From the NCBI GenBank assembly GCA_965204165.1, contig OZ241969.1, forward strand, positions 3,472,001-3,536,000: a DNA stretch of 64,000 nucleotides, in the 5' to 3' direction. The position numbers were made by a program, and so were the translations under genes. The notes under the pieces are model-generated. The model made no database searches and was not told where the DNA came from. It saw nothing but the letters and a program-made list of their open reading frames with translations. Positions 26,901 to 35,591 of the stretch are shown piece by piece (the stretch's first letter is position 1; the number at the start of each line of letters is the position of its first letter). This DNA is from VYFG01 sp965204165 (GTDB taxonomy: Bacteria; Pseudomonadota; Gammaproteobacteria; Arenicellales; Poriferihabitantaceae).

Positions 26901-27242
26901 GTCCGCGTAACCACCCCACATCCCACCAGCGAGCGCACCCTGAAAGACGATATCCGGCCCGGAACCAAGTGCGTTCCTGGTGGCGCTTACCGACTCTGCA
27001 AAGGGCACACCATCAGTTTCAATCCGGATGACTTGCTTGCGTTCAGCCTCGAGTTCTTGAAGATACCCGGCTTCATGCAGATCACCGTGACGTTGCAGCA
27101 AGGCTGAATCCTCACTGTCATCAACAGGAACAGGCGCCTCACCCTGAAGATCGGCAAGGTCGAGCCGAACCGAATGCGGACATGCGGTGAACCGCATGAG
27201 ATCAGTTGCTGACAGCCTCACCCCTACGCCATCATGTCTCAT
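23934..27242 (-). CDS. TM0106-type RecB-like nuclease fused to a DEDD exonuclease domain and SF1 helicase
   Basis: The 1102-residue protein has three enzymatic parts. First is a Cas4/RecB-type PD-(D/E)XK nuclease (about residues 10-225), with VVDTKLKRK near 136, LQLSLYSDLL as the QxxxY motif, a Cys near residue 20 (FTACPHSVRL) and CSLCELCRWREAC near 210-222, together likely binding a 4Fe-4S cluster. Second is an RNase-H-like DEDD exonuclease (FYDIEGDPFY near 317, YHYAPYEITAL, YNRLDCVSLEQL). Third is a Dna2/NAM7-like SF1 helicase (GPPGTGKT near 720, FVDEAGQ near 841, and VDKFQGQEAPVAL). This architecture is known as the TM0106 family; its role is not known. Repair or defence is possible. It stands alone between ypjD and tsaB. 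Confidence 0.85.
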   Translation of the reverse strand: MRHDGVGVRLSATDLMRFTACPHSVRLDLADLQGEAPVPVDDSEDSALLQRHGDLHEAGYLQELEAERKQVIRIETDGVPFAESVSATRNALGSGPDIVFQGALAGGMWGGYADFLERVPVPSGLGAFSYEVVDTKLKRKPAPSHVLQLSLYSDLLADLQGRAPEYAHVQLGTGERVSFRLSEYSDYVRLVRERLEGFVQNPPGTRPVPCSLCELCRWREACAAEWKETDSLYLTAGITRSQVAKLESIGIGTMGSLAEHSGRVPRLADSTAAKLRSQARLQTARKAGDPAHELRTHVLGKGFDLLPRPDSGDLFYDIEGDPFYAETGSEGLEYLQGIWNGNAFAALWSHDLAEEKKALASLIELFEERLREFPYAHIYHYAPYEITALRKLTTRHGVGEAILDRWLRERRFVDLYAVVRGGIFASEPSYSLKDMEVFYDMNREGEVVTAGGSIVAYEKWRESGDGGILGEIEEYNRLDCVSLEQLRNWLLRIRPKGPWLEIRQGVTGNSAEREAENDALASFLAASKLPRDRQQALYDLGVFHWRERKPQAWAVFDSAAKDFEELSDDMDCLAGLVADGGEYPVKRSVGRDYSYPPQETKLRKGVDALFVYGDGFATVEIIDLDRSRRRVSLKMGPSWGTCMPDEMDLLPGFALHPGSIPGAIRKVVDDQCRSRSNTAAEDLLSRNPPRFHSPSPLPLAEDDGTLDGMIRAVRAMDRTVLPVQGPPGTGKTYVTVRTILALVRDGKRIAVSSNSHEAIRNVLMGCARALRTDDTGLCAGDVRITHKISRDTDLPAEVRSAINCVTDNNAPAIETAHVVGGTAWLFSRDELEGAFDYLFVDEAGQVSLANLVAMSNAADNLVLVGDPRQLPQVLQGAHPYPANRSCLDWILGEGRNVDPARGIFLPETWRMHPDLCGYISSQFYEDRLQSHPSTALQSIQARNLPRCGAWRVSVAHEGCAQVCPEEVAAVSDTIESLLDGTWTDRMGKKRPISKRDIIVVAPYNAQVNALSDALPGIRVGTVDKFQGQEAPVALVSMTASSSEETTRGLDFLLSRERLNVAVSRGKGLSLVFASPRLMHTNCTTVEQMRLVNALCALPDAFA

Positions 27243-27335
27243 CGTAAGGAATTGCGAATGAATTGTTCCTGTTGATATACCCCATTTCCTTACTCCGGAT
27301 GCATCTGGCCGCCGAACGGGAAAGGCATTCCCCTT

Positions 27336-28025
27336 TCAGGACTCCGGCCTGCCGGCTCCACCGGGCATTGCTTCCGCCACCCGGTTACGCACGTAGGCAA
27401 CCTCCAGTCCAAGCGGTGAGACCCGGTCTGCCGGTCCGGCTGATGCAGCAAGCCGGGCGATCTGCAGTGCCTCGGGCAGGTGTTCGCCCCGGATTTCCAG
27501 GGGCCTGCCCGCCAGTTCGACCGGCATGGCATCCGGATAGGCTGTCCAGCCGTTGCCGACACCCATCGGCGTATCCGGCAGCGACAGGGACGCCAGCTCC
27601 GATCCGAGGCGGCACGGATCATCCACGTGCGGCTGAACGATGCACTCGCCTGCCCGGTAAACGCCCCAGTAGACCTGATTCATCCTGGCATCCAGTGCCG
27701 GGATTACTGTTTGCTGCGGATAGGCGCTGCTCAATGCAGCCAGTGAGCCGATTCCCACCACGGGCAATCCGGCAGCATAGGCCAACCCCTGGGCAATGCC
27801 GACACCCACCCTAAGACCGGTAAAGGACCCGGGTCCCACGTCCACGGCAACGAGATCAAGGTCGCCCAAGGTCATCTCCCGGTTGCACAACAGCTCCCGG
27901 ATCATGCCGAGAACCAGGCTGGAATGCCTGCCGGAAGAATCCTGCATGCGCTGGCCGTTGCCTGAACCGGTGCACAGGGCCACCGAACAGCGGGCGGTTG
28001 CGGTGTCAATGGCCAGGACGTTCAT
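27336..28025 (-). CDS. tsaB: tRNA threonylcarbamoyladenosine biosynthesis protein TsaB
   Basis: TsaB is the non-catalytic partner of TsaD in making t6A at tRNA position 37. The 229 residues show MNVLAIDTATARCSVAL and VDVGPGSFTGLRVGVGIAQG, typical of the ASKHA-fold YeaZ family. Its ATG overlaps the stop of the upstream helicase gene (ATGA), which marks an operon with yoaA/dinG as in many relatives. Confidence 0.94.
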   Translation of the reverse strand: MNVLAIDTATARCSVALCTGSGNGQRMQDSSGRHSSLVLGMIRELLCNREMTLGDLDLVAVDVGPGSFTGLRVGVGIAQGLAYAAGLPVVGIGSLAALSSAYPQQTVIPALDARMNQVYWGVYRAGECIVQPHVDDPCRLGSELASLSLPDTPMGVGNGWTAYPDAMPVELAGRPLEIRGEHLPEALQIARLAASAGPADRVSPLGLEVAYVRNRVAEAMPGGAGRPES

Positions 28026-29980
28026 TGGAAGAACCGGGTCACATCCTCGATGCGTTCACAGATCGGCATCGGGGGCAGGCTCTGCAGGAACAGGGCACCA
28101 TATCGGCTGGTATGGATCCTGGGATCGCAGATGACGAGTACACCCCGGTCCTGTTCGGAACGGATCAGGCGTCCGGCGCCCTGCTTGAGGGCCTGGACGG
28201 CAGCAGGCACCTGGATGTCCATGAACGGATTGCCGCCCTCCTCCTCGCAGGCTCTTAGCCGGCTTTTGAGAACCGGATCCGAGGGCGCGGCAAACGGCAG
28301 TCGGTCGATGATCACGCAGGAAAGCGCTTCGCCCGGCACGTCAACCCCTTCCCAGAAGCTTGCGGTGCCGAACAGTACGGCGCCGCCCGATTGCCGGAAA
28401 CGATCCATGAGTTCACTGCGCGGCGCCTCGCCCTGCAGCAGCAATGGCCACGGGAGCCTGTCCCGGAGTTTCGTATGGATTCGATTCATCATGCCGTGAC
28501 TGGTAAACAGGCAGAACGCCCTGCCCCTGCTCGCCTCGAGGACATCCTGGATCACGGCGGTCATCCGATCCGGGTACTCCCTGTCCCTGGGGTCCGGCAT
28601 CGATGCCGGGAGATACAGCAGCGAACGGCTGCGAAAATCGTAGGGGCTTCCCCAGCGCCTCTGTGATCCGTCGATGCCGAGCTGCGTCGTGTAGGCGGAA
28701 AAATCATCCCCCACGGCCAGAGTGGCCGAGGTGAATATCCAGCTCCGGGCATGCTGCATCATCTCCCGGAACCGGGCGTCGATCCTAAGGGGCGTGGCAC
28801 GGAGCCTGAACCACTGGCGCGACCTGGACAGCCAGCGAACCAGGTTGCGGTCCCGGCCGTGGGCCCACTCGTCCAACAGCCCCTGCAGATGCACGGCCCT
28901 TTGGTGACACTTGTCCAGTGCATCACCGGCCGGGGCGGCGAGCTCAAGGGACGCCCTCAGGCTCTCCAGGCTGTGGTCCAGTTGATCCAGCGACTGCCGG
29001 AATGGAATTTCATCCAGCACCCCGTGGTCCAGGATCTGCTCCTGGCTGCCATGAAGCGCCGTGTTGACCTGTGCCACCGCCCGTGTCATTGAGGTCAGCG
29101 CGTCGGCGAAATCCACGGCACTGCCCTCTTCCCTCTCCGCCACGACAACGTCCCGGCACAACTCCTCCAACTGGAAGCTGGACAGGGAAAATCCGAAAAA
29201 GTCCGAAGCCACCGAGGGCAGGCTGTGTGCCTCGTCGAAAATCACCGCATCGCATTGGGGCAGCAGTTCCCCGAACCCGTCATCCTTGAGCGTCCGGTCG
29301 GACAGGAACAGGTGGTGGTTGACCACGACGATGTCCCCCTGGAGTGCCTTCTGCCTCGCCTTCATCACATGGCACCCGGCATGTTCGGGACATTTCCCGC
29401 CCAGGCAGTTGTCGGACGTGGACGTGACCAGGCGCCATACCGGCGCTTGCTCGCCGACGCCCTGCATCTCCGCAATGTCTCCTTCACGGGTACTGGCAGC
29501 CCAACGCGCGATCTCGGCAAGCGCCGGATCATCGTCTCCGGTCAGGCTGGTCTGGGACATGGCCTGCCGCAGGCGGTACCGGCACAGGTAGTTGCTGCGG
29601 CCTTTCAGCATGACTGCATTGACGCTGCGCCCCAGGACCCTGCCCACCTCGGAGATGTCGCGGTGGAAGATCTGGTCCTGCAGATGCCGCGTCCCGGTCG
29701 ATATCACGACCCGCACCCCCTGCTCGATCACCGGAACCAGGTAGGCGTAGGTCTTGCCGGTCCCGGTACCGGATTCCGCCACCAGCGTGCCTCCCTCGGT
29801 CAATACGCGTCCCACTTCCAGCGCCATTTCCTGCTGCGCCCTGCGGGGCACGAACCGCGGCAGCCTACTGTGAAACAGCCCGTTGTCCGACAATGCGTCG
29901 CTATGGTACTCCGGTCCGGTCACCGGCCCGCGGAACAGCCGATGTGAAACTTCCGGCAGGGAGGGAATTCCCGATTCCAT
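28022..29980 (-). CDS. yoaA: ATP-dependent helicase, DinG/YoaA family
   Basis: This is an XPD-like SF2 iron-sulfur helicase. From ATG 29980 the product has 652 residues: RRAQQEMA before motif I ESGTGTGKTYAYL, DEAH box FDEAHSLPS, and the Fe-S cysteines in SNYLCRYRL and CLGGKCPEHAGC. The C-terminal helicase half ends QGAGRLIRSEQDRGVLVICDPR (quoted as QGAGRLIRSEQDRG). The frame opens further at 30136, but those 52 residues are low-complexity and unlike the family. Position upstream of and overlapping tsaB favours YoaA over DinG. Confidence 0.88.
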   Translation of the reverse strand: MESGIPSLPEVSHRLFRGPVTGPEYHSDALSDNGLFHSRLPRFVPRRAQQEMALEVGRVLTEGGTLVAESGTGTGKTYAYLVPVIEQGVRVVISTGTRHLQDQIFHRDISEVGRVLGRSVNAVMLKGRSNYLCRYRLRQAMSQTSLTGDDDPALAEIARWAASTREGDIAEMQGVGEQAPVWRLVTSTSDNCLGGKCPEHAGCHVMKARQKALQGDIVVVNHHLFLSDRTLKDDGFGELLPQCDAVIFDEAHSLPSVASDFFGFSLSSFQLEELCRDVVVAEREEGSAVDFADALTSMTRAVAQVNTALHGSQEQILDHGVLDEIPFRQSLDQLDHSLESLRASLELAAPAGDALDKCHQRAVHLQGLLDEWAHGRDRNLVRWLSRSRQWFRLRATPLRIDARFREMMQHARSWIFTSATLAVGDDFSAYTTQLGIDGSQRRWGSPYDFRSRSLLYLPASMPDPRDREYPDRMTAVIQDVLEASRGRAFCLFTSHGMMNRIHTKLRDRLPWPLLLQGEAPRSELMDRFRQSGGAVLFGTASFWEGVDVPGEALSCVIIDRLPFAAPSDPVLKSRLRACEEEGGNPFMDIQVPAAVQALKQGAGRLIRSEQDRGVLVICDPRIHTSRYGALFLQSLPPMPICERIEDVTRFFQ

Positions 29981-30237
29981 GCCCGCACCCGGGGATCGGG
30001 GATCAACATCCCGGATTCCAGGGCCGGTGCCGGTGCATATTCGCTCCAATTCAGCGCTTTCGCCGAGAACGCGGAATCTGTTGTCGTATCCGGGAGGAAT
30101 GCGGGCTTGCCGACTGTTCTTATCGCCAAGGACCACGGCACACCATGGTATGCGGGCGGGTGAATCCTGGTCTTTTCAACCTGCAACAGTCGGTCCCGGT
30201 TTCAGGTGAACCGAATTATATAGGCCGGGAAGCCCCG

Positions 30238-31362
30238 TCAGGTCACCAGGTCGTCGAAAAACGATTTGATGCGGCTGGTCCAGTTGCCCCACCTGGGGGA
30301 ATGCCTGTCGCCGCCCTCGATGAGCGACTGGTCGAGTTCCTTCAGCAAATCCTTCTGCTGACGGGTCAGGTTCACCGGGGTCTCGACGGCAATCTTGCAA
30401 TACAGGTCACCCTGATGGCCGTTCCGGACATTGCGCACGCCCTTGCCGCGCAGCCGGAACATCTTTTCCGATTGCGTCTCCGGCGGCACCTTGATCGTGG
30501 CGCGCCCGGACAATGTGGGAATTTCCACGCTGCCTCCCAGAACCATGGTGGCAAAACTGACGGGCACCTCGCAATACAGGTTGTCGCCGTCGCGCCGGAA
30601 GATATCGTGCGGTGCCAGCCGGACCTGCACGTAGAGGTCGCCGGGCCGCGCCCCGGGGCCGCCGCTCTCGCCCTCGCCGGACAGTCGGACCTGGTCACCT
30701 TCGTCTACACCCGCGGGAATCTTGACCGACAGGGTCTTTTCATCGCGCACCATGCCCTGTCCCTGGCAATTGCCGCAGGGGTCGGTGATGATCTCTCCCC
30801 GGCCCCGGCATTGCGGACAGGTCTGCTGCACCGAGAAGAAGCCCTGCTGCATCCTGACCTGGCCCTGGCCATGGCAGGTGCCGCAGGTCTGCGGCACGGA
30901 GCCCGGCCGGGAACCCGAACCATTGCAGGCCGCGCAGTCCGACATGCGCGGGACCCGGATCTTCTTTTCTGTTCCCTGGACCGCCTCCTCCAGGCTTAGT
31001 TCGAGGTTGTAACGCAGGTCCGCACCCCGGCTCTGGCGCCTGCCTCCACCGCCGCCGCCGAAGATATCGCCGAAGATATCGCCGAAAATGTCGCCCACGC
31101 CCTCGCTGAAACCGCCCCCTCCCATGCCGGCGGCATTCTCCACGCCGGCATGTCCGAACTGGTCGTAGGCGGCCCGTTTCTGGGTGTCTGACAGGATGTC
31201 GTAGGCCTCCTTGGCCTCCTTGAAGCGGGCTTCAGCCTGGGCATCACCCTGGTTGCGGTCAGGATGATATTTCATCGCGAGCCGCCGATAGGCCTTCTTC
31301 AGCTCATCGTCGCCGGCGCTCCGATTGACGCCGAGAACCTCGTAGTAGTCTCTTTTCGACAT
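30238..31362 (-). CDS. dnaJ: Chaperone DnaJ
   Basis: This Hsp40 co-chaperone of DnaK has 374 residues. The J domain carries KYHPDRN; a Gly/Phe-rich linker (GGGGFSEGVGDIFGD) follows; then come four zinc-binding CxxCxGxG repeats (CAACNGSG, CGTCHGQG, CPQCRGRG, CGNCQGQG) and the C-terminal substrate domains. It lies 135 bases after dnaK with a hairpin in the gap. Confidence 0.97.
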   Translation of the reverse strand: MSKRDYYEVLGVNRSAGDDELKKAYRRLAMKYHPDRNQGDAQAEARFKEAKEAYDILSDTQKRAAYDQFGHAGVENAAGMGGGGFSEGVGDIFGDIFGDIFGGGGGGRRQSRGADLRYNLELSLEEAVQGTEKKIRVPRMSDCAACNGSGSRPGSVPQTCGTCHGQGQVRMQQGFFSVQQTCPQCRGRGEIITDPCGNCQGQGMVRDEKTLSVKIPAGVDEGDQVRLSGEGESGGPGARPGDLYVQVRLAPHDIFRRDGDNLYCEVPVSFATMVLGGSVEIPTLSGRATIKVPPETQSEKMFRLRGKGVRNVRNGHQGDLYCKIAVETPVNLTRQQKDLLKELDQSLIEGGDRHSPRWGNWTSRIKSFFDDLVT

Positions 31363-31385
31363 CTCTTCTTGTGCCCGACAGGAAA

Positions 31386-31408
31386 AGCGGGACCTCTCAG
31401 GTCCCGCT
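31386..31408 (-). terminator. Hairpin between dnaK and dnaJ
   Basis: AGCGGGACCT and AGGTCCCGCT (31386-31395 and 31399-31408) form a 10-bp perfect stem with a 3-base loop. On the minus strand it is followed by TTTTCC, so it may be a partial terminator or an RNA-processing structure lowering dnaJ relative to dnaK. Confidence 0.6.
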
Positions 31409-31497
31409 CCGCCAACCCGTCACGTCACCCTGCCGCGCCTCGAGGCCATCCGGACCGTGGGCCGTGTACGACATGCGGCGGCGGCAGGCGCTTTTCC

Positions 31498-33432
31498 TCA
31501 GGATTTCTTGTCGTCGTCCACCTCTTCGAACTCGGCATCCACGACGTCATCATCGGACGCCGTGCTGGCGCCGCCTTCCCCGGCGGCATCTCCGGCGGAA
31601 CCTTCCGGCTCCGAGGCCTGGGCATAGAGCTGTTCGGCCATCTTGTGGCTGGCCTGGGTCAACGCCTCGGTCCTGCTGACGATCTCATCCTTGTCATCGC
31701 CCTTGATGGCTTCCTCCAGGTCGGTGATCGCCACCTCAATCCCGGACTTCTCATTCGCATCCAGTTTGTCCCCGAGTTCCTCCATGGATTTCCTTACCCC
31801 ATGGATCATTGCCTCCGCCTGGTTGCGGGCATCCACGAGTTCACGCGCCCTGCGATCCTCATCGGCATGCTCCTCGGCATCCTGGACCATGCGTTCGATC
31901 TCGTCGTCGGAAAGGCCGGAGCTGGACTTGATGACGATCTTGTTCTCCTTGCCCGTGGCCTTGTCCTTGGCGGAGACATGGAGGATGCCGTTGGCATCGA
32001 TATCAAGCGTCACCTCGATCTGGGGCACGCCCCTGGGTGCGGGGGGAATCTCTGTGAGGTCGAAGCGCCCCAGGGACTTGTTGCCGCTGGCCATTTCCCG
32101 TTCACCCTGCAGGACGTGCACGGTCACTGCACTTTGGTTGTCGGCCGCGGTGGAGAACACCTGGGCGACCTTGGTGGGAATGGTGGTGTTTTTCTCGATC
32201 AGCTTGGTCATGACCTCGCCATAGGTCTCGATGCCGAGCGACAGGGGGGTCACGTCCAGCAGCAGGACGTCCTTCACATCACCGCCCAGGACCCCGCCCT
32301 GGATCGCCGCGCCGACCGCCACGGCCTCATCGGGGTTCACGTCCTTGCGCGGTTCCTTGCCGAAGAAATCCTTCACCACTTCCTGGACCTTGGGCATCCG
32401 GGTCTGTCCGCCCACCAGGATCACGTCGTTGATGTCCGATGCAGCAAGGCCCGCGTCCTTGAGGGCGGTCCGGCAGGGCTCCAGCGTCTGTTGAAGCAAC
32501 TCGTCCACCAGGGATTCCAGCTTGGCCCTGGATATCTTGAGGTTGAGATGCTTCGGACCGCTGGCATCGGCAGTGATGTAGGGCAGGTTGACCTCGGTCT
32601 GGGTGCTGGAAGACAGCTCGATCTTGGCCTTTTCCGCGGCTTCCTTCAGCCGCTGCATGGCCAGCGGGTCTCCCCGCAGATCCATCCCCTGCTCCTTCTT
32701 GAAGGTGTCCGCCAGGTAGTCGATCAGGCGGCGGTCGAAATCCTCTCCGCCGAGAAAGGTATCGCCGTTGGTGGAAAGCACCTCGAACTGGTGTTCTCCC
32801 TCGACTTCCGCGATCTCGATCACGGACACGTCGAACGTGCCGCCACCGAGATCGTAGACCACGATCTTCCGGTCACCCTTGGCCTTGTCCATGCCGTAGG
32901 CGAGCGCGGCAGCGGTCGGTTCGTTGATGATGCGCTTGACGTCAAGGCCCGCGATCTTGCCGGCATCCTTGGTGGCCTGGCGCTGGGAGTCATTGAAGTA
33001 GGCCGGCACCGTGATCACCGCATCGGTGATTTCCTCCCCGAGGTAGTCCTCGGCGGTCTTTTTCATTTTCTGGAGAATCCGGGCGGAGACCTCCGGCGCG
33101 GCCATCTGCTTGCCGCCGACCTCGACCCAGGCATCTCCGTTCTTGGCCTTGACGATCTTGTAGGGCATGAGATCGATATCGAGCTGTACCACATCCTCGT
33201 CGAAGCGCCGGCCGATCAGCCGCTTGACCGCGAAGACCGTATTGTCCGGGTTGGTGACCGACTGCCGCTTCGCGGACTGCCCCACCAGGACTTCACTGTC
33301 CTTGGTGAACGCGACGATGGAAGGGGTGGTGCGGTCACCTTCACTGTTCTCGATGACCTTGGGCGTACCGCCCTCCATCACCGCCACGCAGGAATTGGTT
33401 GTACCGAGGTCGATACCGATGATTTTAGCCAT
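31498..33432 (-). CDS. dnaK: Chaperone DnaK (Hsp70)
   Basis: The 644-residue Hsp70 has GIDLGTTNSCVAV at the N-terminus, VPAYFNDSQRQATKDAG, DLGGGTFDVSVIEI and the usual acidic C-terminus ending EEVDDDKKS. Length is normal. It is encoded in the order grpE-dnaK-dnaJ. The 98-base gap after grpE might hold a second promoter (CTTGTAT and CCGCATAT, 13 bases apart on the minus strand), a weak sigma-32-like match. Confidence 0.98.
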   Translation of the reverse strand: MAKIIGIDLGTTNSCVAVMEGGTPKVIENSEGDRTTPSIVAFTKDSEVLVGQSAKRQSVTNPDNTVFAVKRLIGRRFDEDVVQLDIDLMPYKIVKAKNGDAWVEVGGKQMAAPEVSARILQKMKKTAEDYLGEEITDAVITVPAYFNDSQRQATKDAGKIAGLDVKRIINEPTAAALAYGMDKAKGDRKIVVYDLGGGTFDVSVIEIAEVEGEHQFEVLSTNGDTFLGGEDFDRRLIDYLADTFKKEQGMDLRGDPLAMQRLKEAAEKAKIELSSSTQTEVNLPYITADASGPKHLNLKISRAKLESLVDELLQQTLEPCRTALKDAGLAASDINDVILVGGQTRMPKVQEVVKDFFGKEPRKDVNPDEAVAVGAAIQGGVLGGDVKDVLLLDVTPLSLGIETYGEVMTKLIEKNTTIPTKVAQVFSTAADNQSAVTVHVLQGEREMASGNKSLGRFDLTEIPPAPRGVPQIEVTLDIDANGILHVSAKDKATGKENKIVIKSSSGLSDDEIERMVQDAEEHADEDRRARELVDARNQAEAMIHGVRKSMEELGDKLDANEKSGIEVAITDLEEAIKGDDKDEIVSRTEALTQASHKMAEQLYAQASEPEGSAGDAAGEGGASTASDDDVVDAEFEEVDDDKKS

Positions 33433-33530
33433 TGTGAGTTGGTCCTCTGATTATGCTTTCAATAGATCTGTACGATTCAGGAATATGCGGATAACCCTTC
33501 TGAATACAAGGTTTTGCCGGAAGGGCAGGA

Positions 33531-34223
33531 TCAGCTCGCCACCACCACCATGGCGGGGCGAAGCAGCCGGTCCTTGAGCAGGAAGCCCTTCTGCATGACG
33601 CTGATGATGTGATCCGGGGGAATGTCTTCGGATGCGATCATGCTGACAGCCTGGTGATGGTCCGGATTGAACTTCACGCCCGGGCCGGCCTCGACTTCCT
33701 CCACCGAGAATTTGGCAAGCACGGTTTCAAGCTGCTTCAGGGTCAGTTCCAGGCCCTCCTTCATCCTGGTCACGGCCTCGCCCACGGCGTCATCCAGTTC
33801 GACCTGAGTTGCCTGTTCCATGCTGTCCTTCACCGGCAGCAGTTCCTGGGCGAACACCTCGATCGCATACTTCCGGGCCGCCTGGATTTCCTTCTGGCTG
33901 CGGCGGCGGACATTTTCCATTTCCGCCTGGGCCCGGAGAAATCCGTCCTTCATCTCCTGGACCTGCTCCCTGGCTTCCACCAGGGCAGCGGCCAGGTCCT
34001 CGTCGTCCTGTGGTGTGTCTGCTGGCGTGTCTTCCGGTGTGTCCTTCGCCTGTTCAACCCGGTGATCGGCAGCCTGACCGGTTTCGGATGCATCCGGGGC
34101 GGTCCCGTCGACTGCCGGCTCACCGGCGGGCTTCCCACCGTTTTGAGCCTGCTTTTTATCGGAGGACCGTGCCTTGCCCTTGGAACCCGGGGAGGTTCCG
34201 GAGTCTGCTTGCTTGACTGACAT
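33531..34223 (-). CDS. grpE: Nucleotide exchange factor GrpE
   Basis: GrpE releases ADP from DnaK. The 230-residue product has an unusually long, disordered N-terminal part (about 80 residues rich in G, K, T, D and P) before the coiled coil and the beta-wing with VRRRSQKEIQAARKYAIEVF and the ending DRLLRPAMVVVAS. The core is canonical. It is the first gene of the chaperone operon and lies behind a sigma-32-like promoter. Confidence 0.95.
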   Translation of the reverse strand: MSVKQADSGTSPGSKGKARSSDKKQAQNGGKPAGEPAVDGTAPDASETGQAADHRVEQAKDTPEDTPADTPQDDEDLAAALVEAREQVQEMKDGFLRAQAEMENVRRRSQKEIQAARKYAIEVFAQELLPVKDSMEQATQVELDDAVGEAVTRMKEGLELTLKQLETVLAKFSVEEVEAGPGVKFNPDHHQAVSMIASEDIPPDHIISVMQKGFLLKDRLLRPAMVVVAS

Positions 34224-34256
34224 TGAATATGGAAGGTCTGGTTGTTTCCTGTCGCA

Positions 34257-34285
34257 AAGTGGGGACGCGACGCGCTTGCCTCAAG
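34257..34285 (-). promoter_or_regulatory. Sigma-32-like heat-shock promoter of grpE-dnaK-dnaJ
   Basis: On the minus strand CTTGAGG (34279-34285), a 14-base spacer and CCCCACTT (34257-34264) resemble the RpoH consensus CTTGAAA-N(13-17)-CCCCATNT. It lies about 34 bases before the grpE start. No CIRCE repeat is nearby. Confidence 0.6.
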
Positions 34286-34373
34286 CGGTTTGCCTGAAAA
34301 AAATCGGCAATTCAGGTTTTCGGTTGATTCGCCGGCCAGCGGAGATCAGGTACGGAAAGCCGGGCTGGCAGTG

Positions 34374-34706
34374 TCAGATCGAAAAGGAGGATCCACAGCC
34401 GCAGGTTGCGGAGGCATTGGGATTGTTCACCAGAAACCGTGATCCGATCAGATCGTCCTTGAAATCGATTTCCGCGCCGCCCAGGTACTGCAGGCTGAGC
34501 ATGTCCACCAGGATCCGGATACCGGACTGCTCTATGGCGATATCGTCTTCCTGGGCCGACTCATCGAACTGGAACCCGTACTGGAACCCGGAACATCCCC
34601 CGCCCTGGATGTAGACCCGCAACATCAGGTCGGGATCGCCCTTGGACGACAGGAGTTGATTGACCCGCTCCACGGCTGCGGCACTGATGGAAAGATCGGT
34701 CTGCAT
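34374..34706 (-). CDS. erpA: Iron-sulfur cluster insertion protein ErpA
   Basis: This A-type carrier delivers Fe-S clusters to apoproteins such as IspG/IspH. The 110 residues contain the three conserved Cys in GGGCSGFQYG and CGCGSSF. Sequence and length fit ErpA better than IscA or SufA (no isc or suf genes nearby). It is monocistronic between the IclR gene and the grpE promoter region. Confidence 0.93.
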   Translation of the reverse strand: MQTDLSISAAAVERVNQLLSSKGDPDLMLRVYIQGGGCSGFQYGFQFDESAQEDDIAIEQSGIRILVDMLSLQYLGGAEIDFKDDLIGSRFLVNNPNASATCGCGSSFSI

Positions 34707-34811
34707 GGGGCTTTACAGGAGGCTTACTCTGTGAAATATAAGTGCCCGCCCGCCCGAATTCAATATGGACTGCCCTCACCGGCTGCCGGCTGAAACGCTC
34801 CCAGGCCCGTC

Positions 34812-35573
34812 TCAGCCCGTAACCAGCAATTCAGCGAAGTCGGCCGCGGCCCGGCGCAGCCGGGGGACATAGTCGATAGCCGCATCCAGCGTCATCCTGA
34901 TTTCCGGTGCCTGCAGGGACACCGTGCCGACGAGGTTCCCGCCGTCGTCCCGGATCGGCACCGCAACCGCGATCATGCCCGCCACCAGTTCCCCCCGGTC
35001 CGTGGAATAGTCATTTGCCCTGACCTCCGCCAGTTCAGACAGCAATTGTTCGGCATCAATGGTGGTCAGGGGCGTGAGGCGTTCCATCGGCAGGATGGAC
35101 AGGAGCTTGCGTTGCCGCCTCCGGTCCAGGGAGGCGAGGTACATCTTTCCGCTGGCAGTGCAATGCAGCGGCACCTTGGAACCGATCGGGAACTGGAGAC
35201 GGAGCGGCCATTTTGTCTCCACGCGGTCGGCATACACCATGCCGGACCCGTCGGGATACGCCAGGTTGCAGGTCTCCCCCACGTCCTCCGAAAGACTTTC
35301 CAGAATCGCGTGCCGTTCCATCCGGTAGGATGCGCCGGACAGTATTCCCATGGCGATGTCCCTGAGAACAGGGCCGGGCAGGTATTTCTTGCCGTCGATC
35401 TCCTTCTGCAGGAAGCCCTGTCTCTCCAGCGCGGCACAAAGACGATGGGTGGTGGATTTTGGCATGTCCAGCGTCTTGCCGATCTCCAGCAAACCCATTG
35501 CCCGGTCCGCCTCGGCAATGAACCGTACCAGTGCCAGCACCCGTTCGATCGTGGATCCGCGTTCTCTCGTCAT
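34812..35573 (-). CDS. IclR-family transcriptional regulator of the adjacent catabolic cluster
   Basis: The 253-residue protein starts at ATG 35573; a TTG five codons upstream is an alternative. The N-terminal winged helix (STIERVLALVRFI, LDMPKSTTHRLCAALERQGF) is followed by the IclR effector-binding domain (LPGPVLRDIAMG, VPLHCTASGKMYLA, GMIAVAVPIRDDGGN). It is divergent from the GMC oxidoreductase gene, and the shared region contains two inverted repeats, so it probably controls the TRAP/dehydrogenase genes. The effector is unknown; a DHPS-related compound would fit the cluster. Confidence 0.9.
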   Translation of the reverse strand: MTRERGSTIERVLALVRFIAEADRAMGLLEIGKTLDMPKSTTHRLCAALERQGFLQKEIDGKKYLPGPVLRDIAMGILSGASYRMERHAILESLSEDVGETCNLAYPDGSGMVYADRVETKWPLRLQFPIGSKVPLHCTASGKMYLASLDRRRQRKLLSILPMERLTPLTTIDAEQLLSELAEVRANDYSTDRGELVAGMIAVAVPIRDDGGNLVGTVSLQAPEIRMTLDAAIDYVPRLRRAAADFAELLVTG

Positions 35574-35591
35574 GGTTGATTTATACAAAAT

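Noticed and set aside
30137..30237. Possible N-terminal extension of the YoaA/DinG protein
   Set aside because: The frame opens to 30136, but the extra 52 residues do not resemble helicase sequence; ATG 29980 fits family length.
31264..33450. Very long plus-strand frame (728 codons) opposite dnaK
   Set aside because: It is the antisense shadow of dnaK in GC-rich DNA; composition is unlike a protein and no motif is seen.
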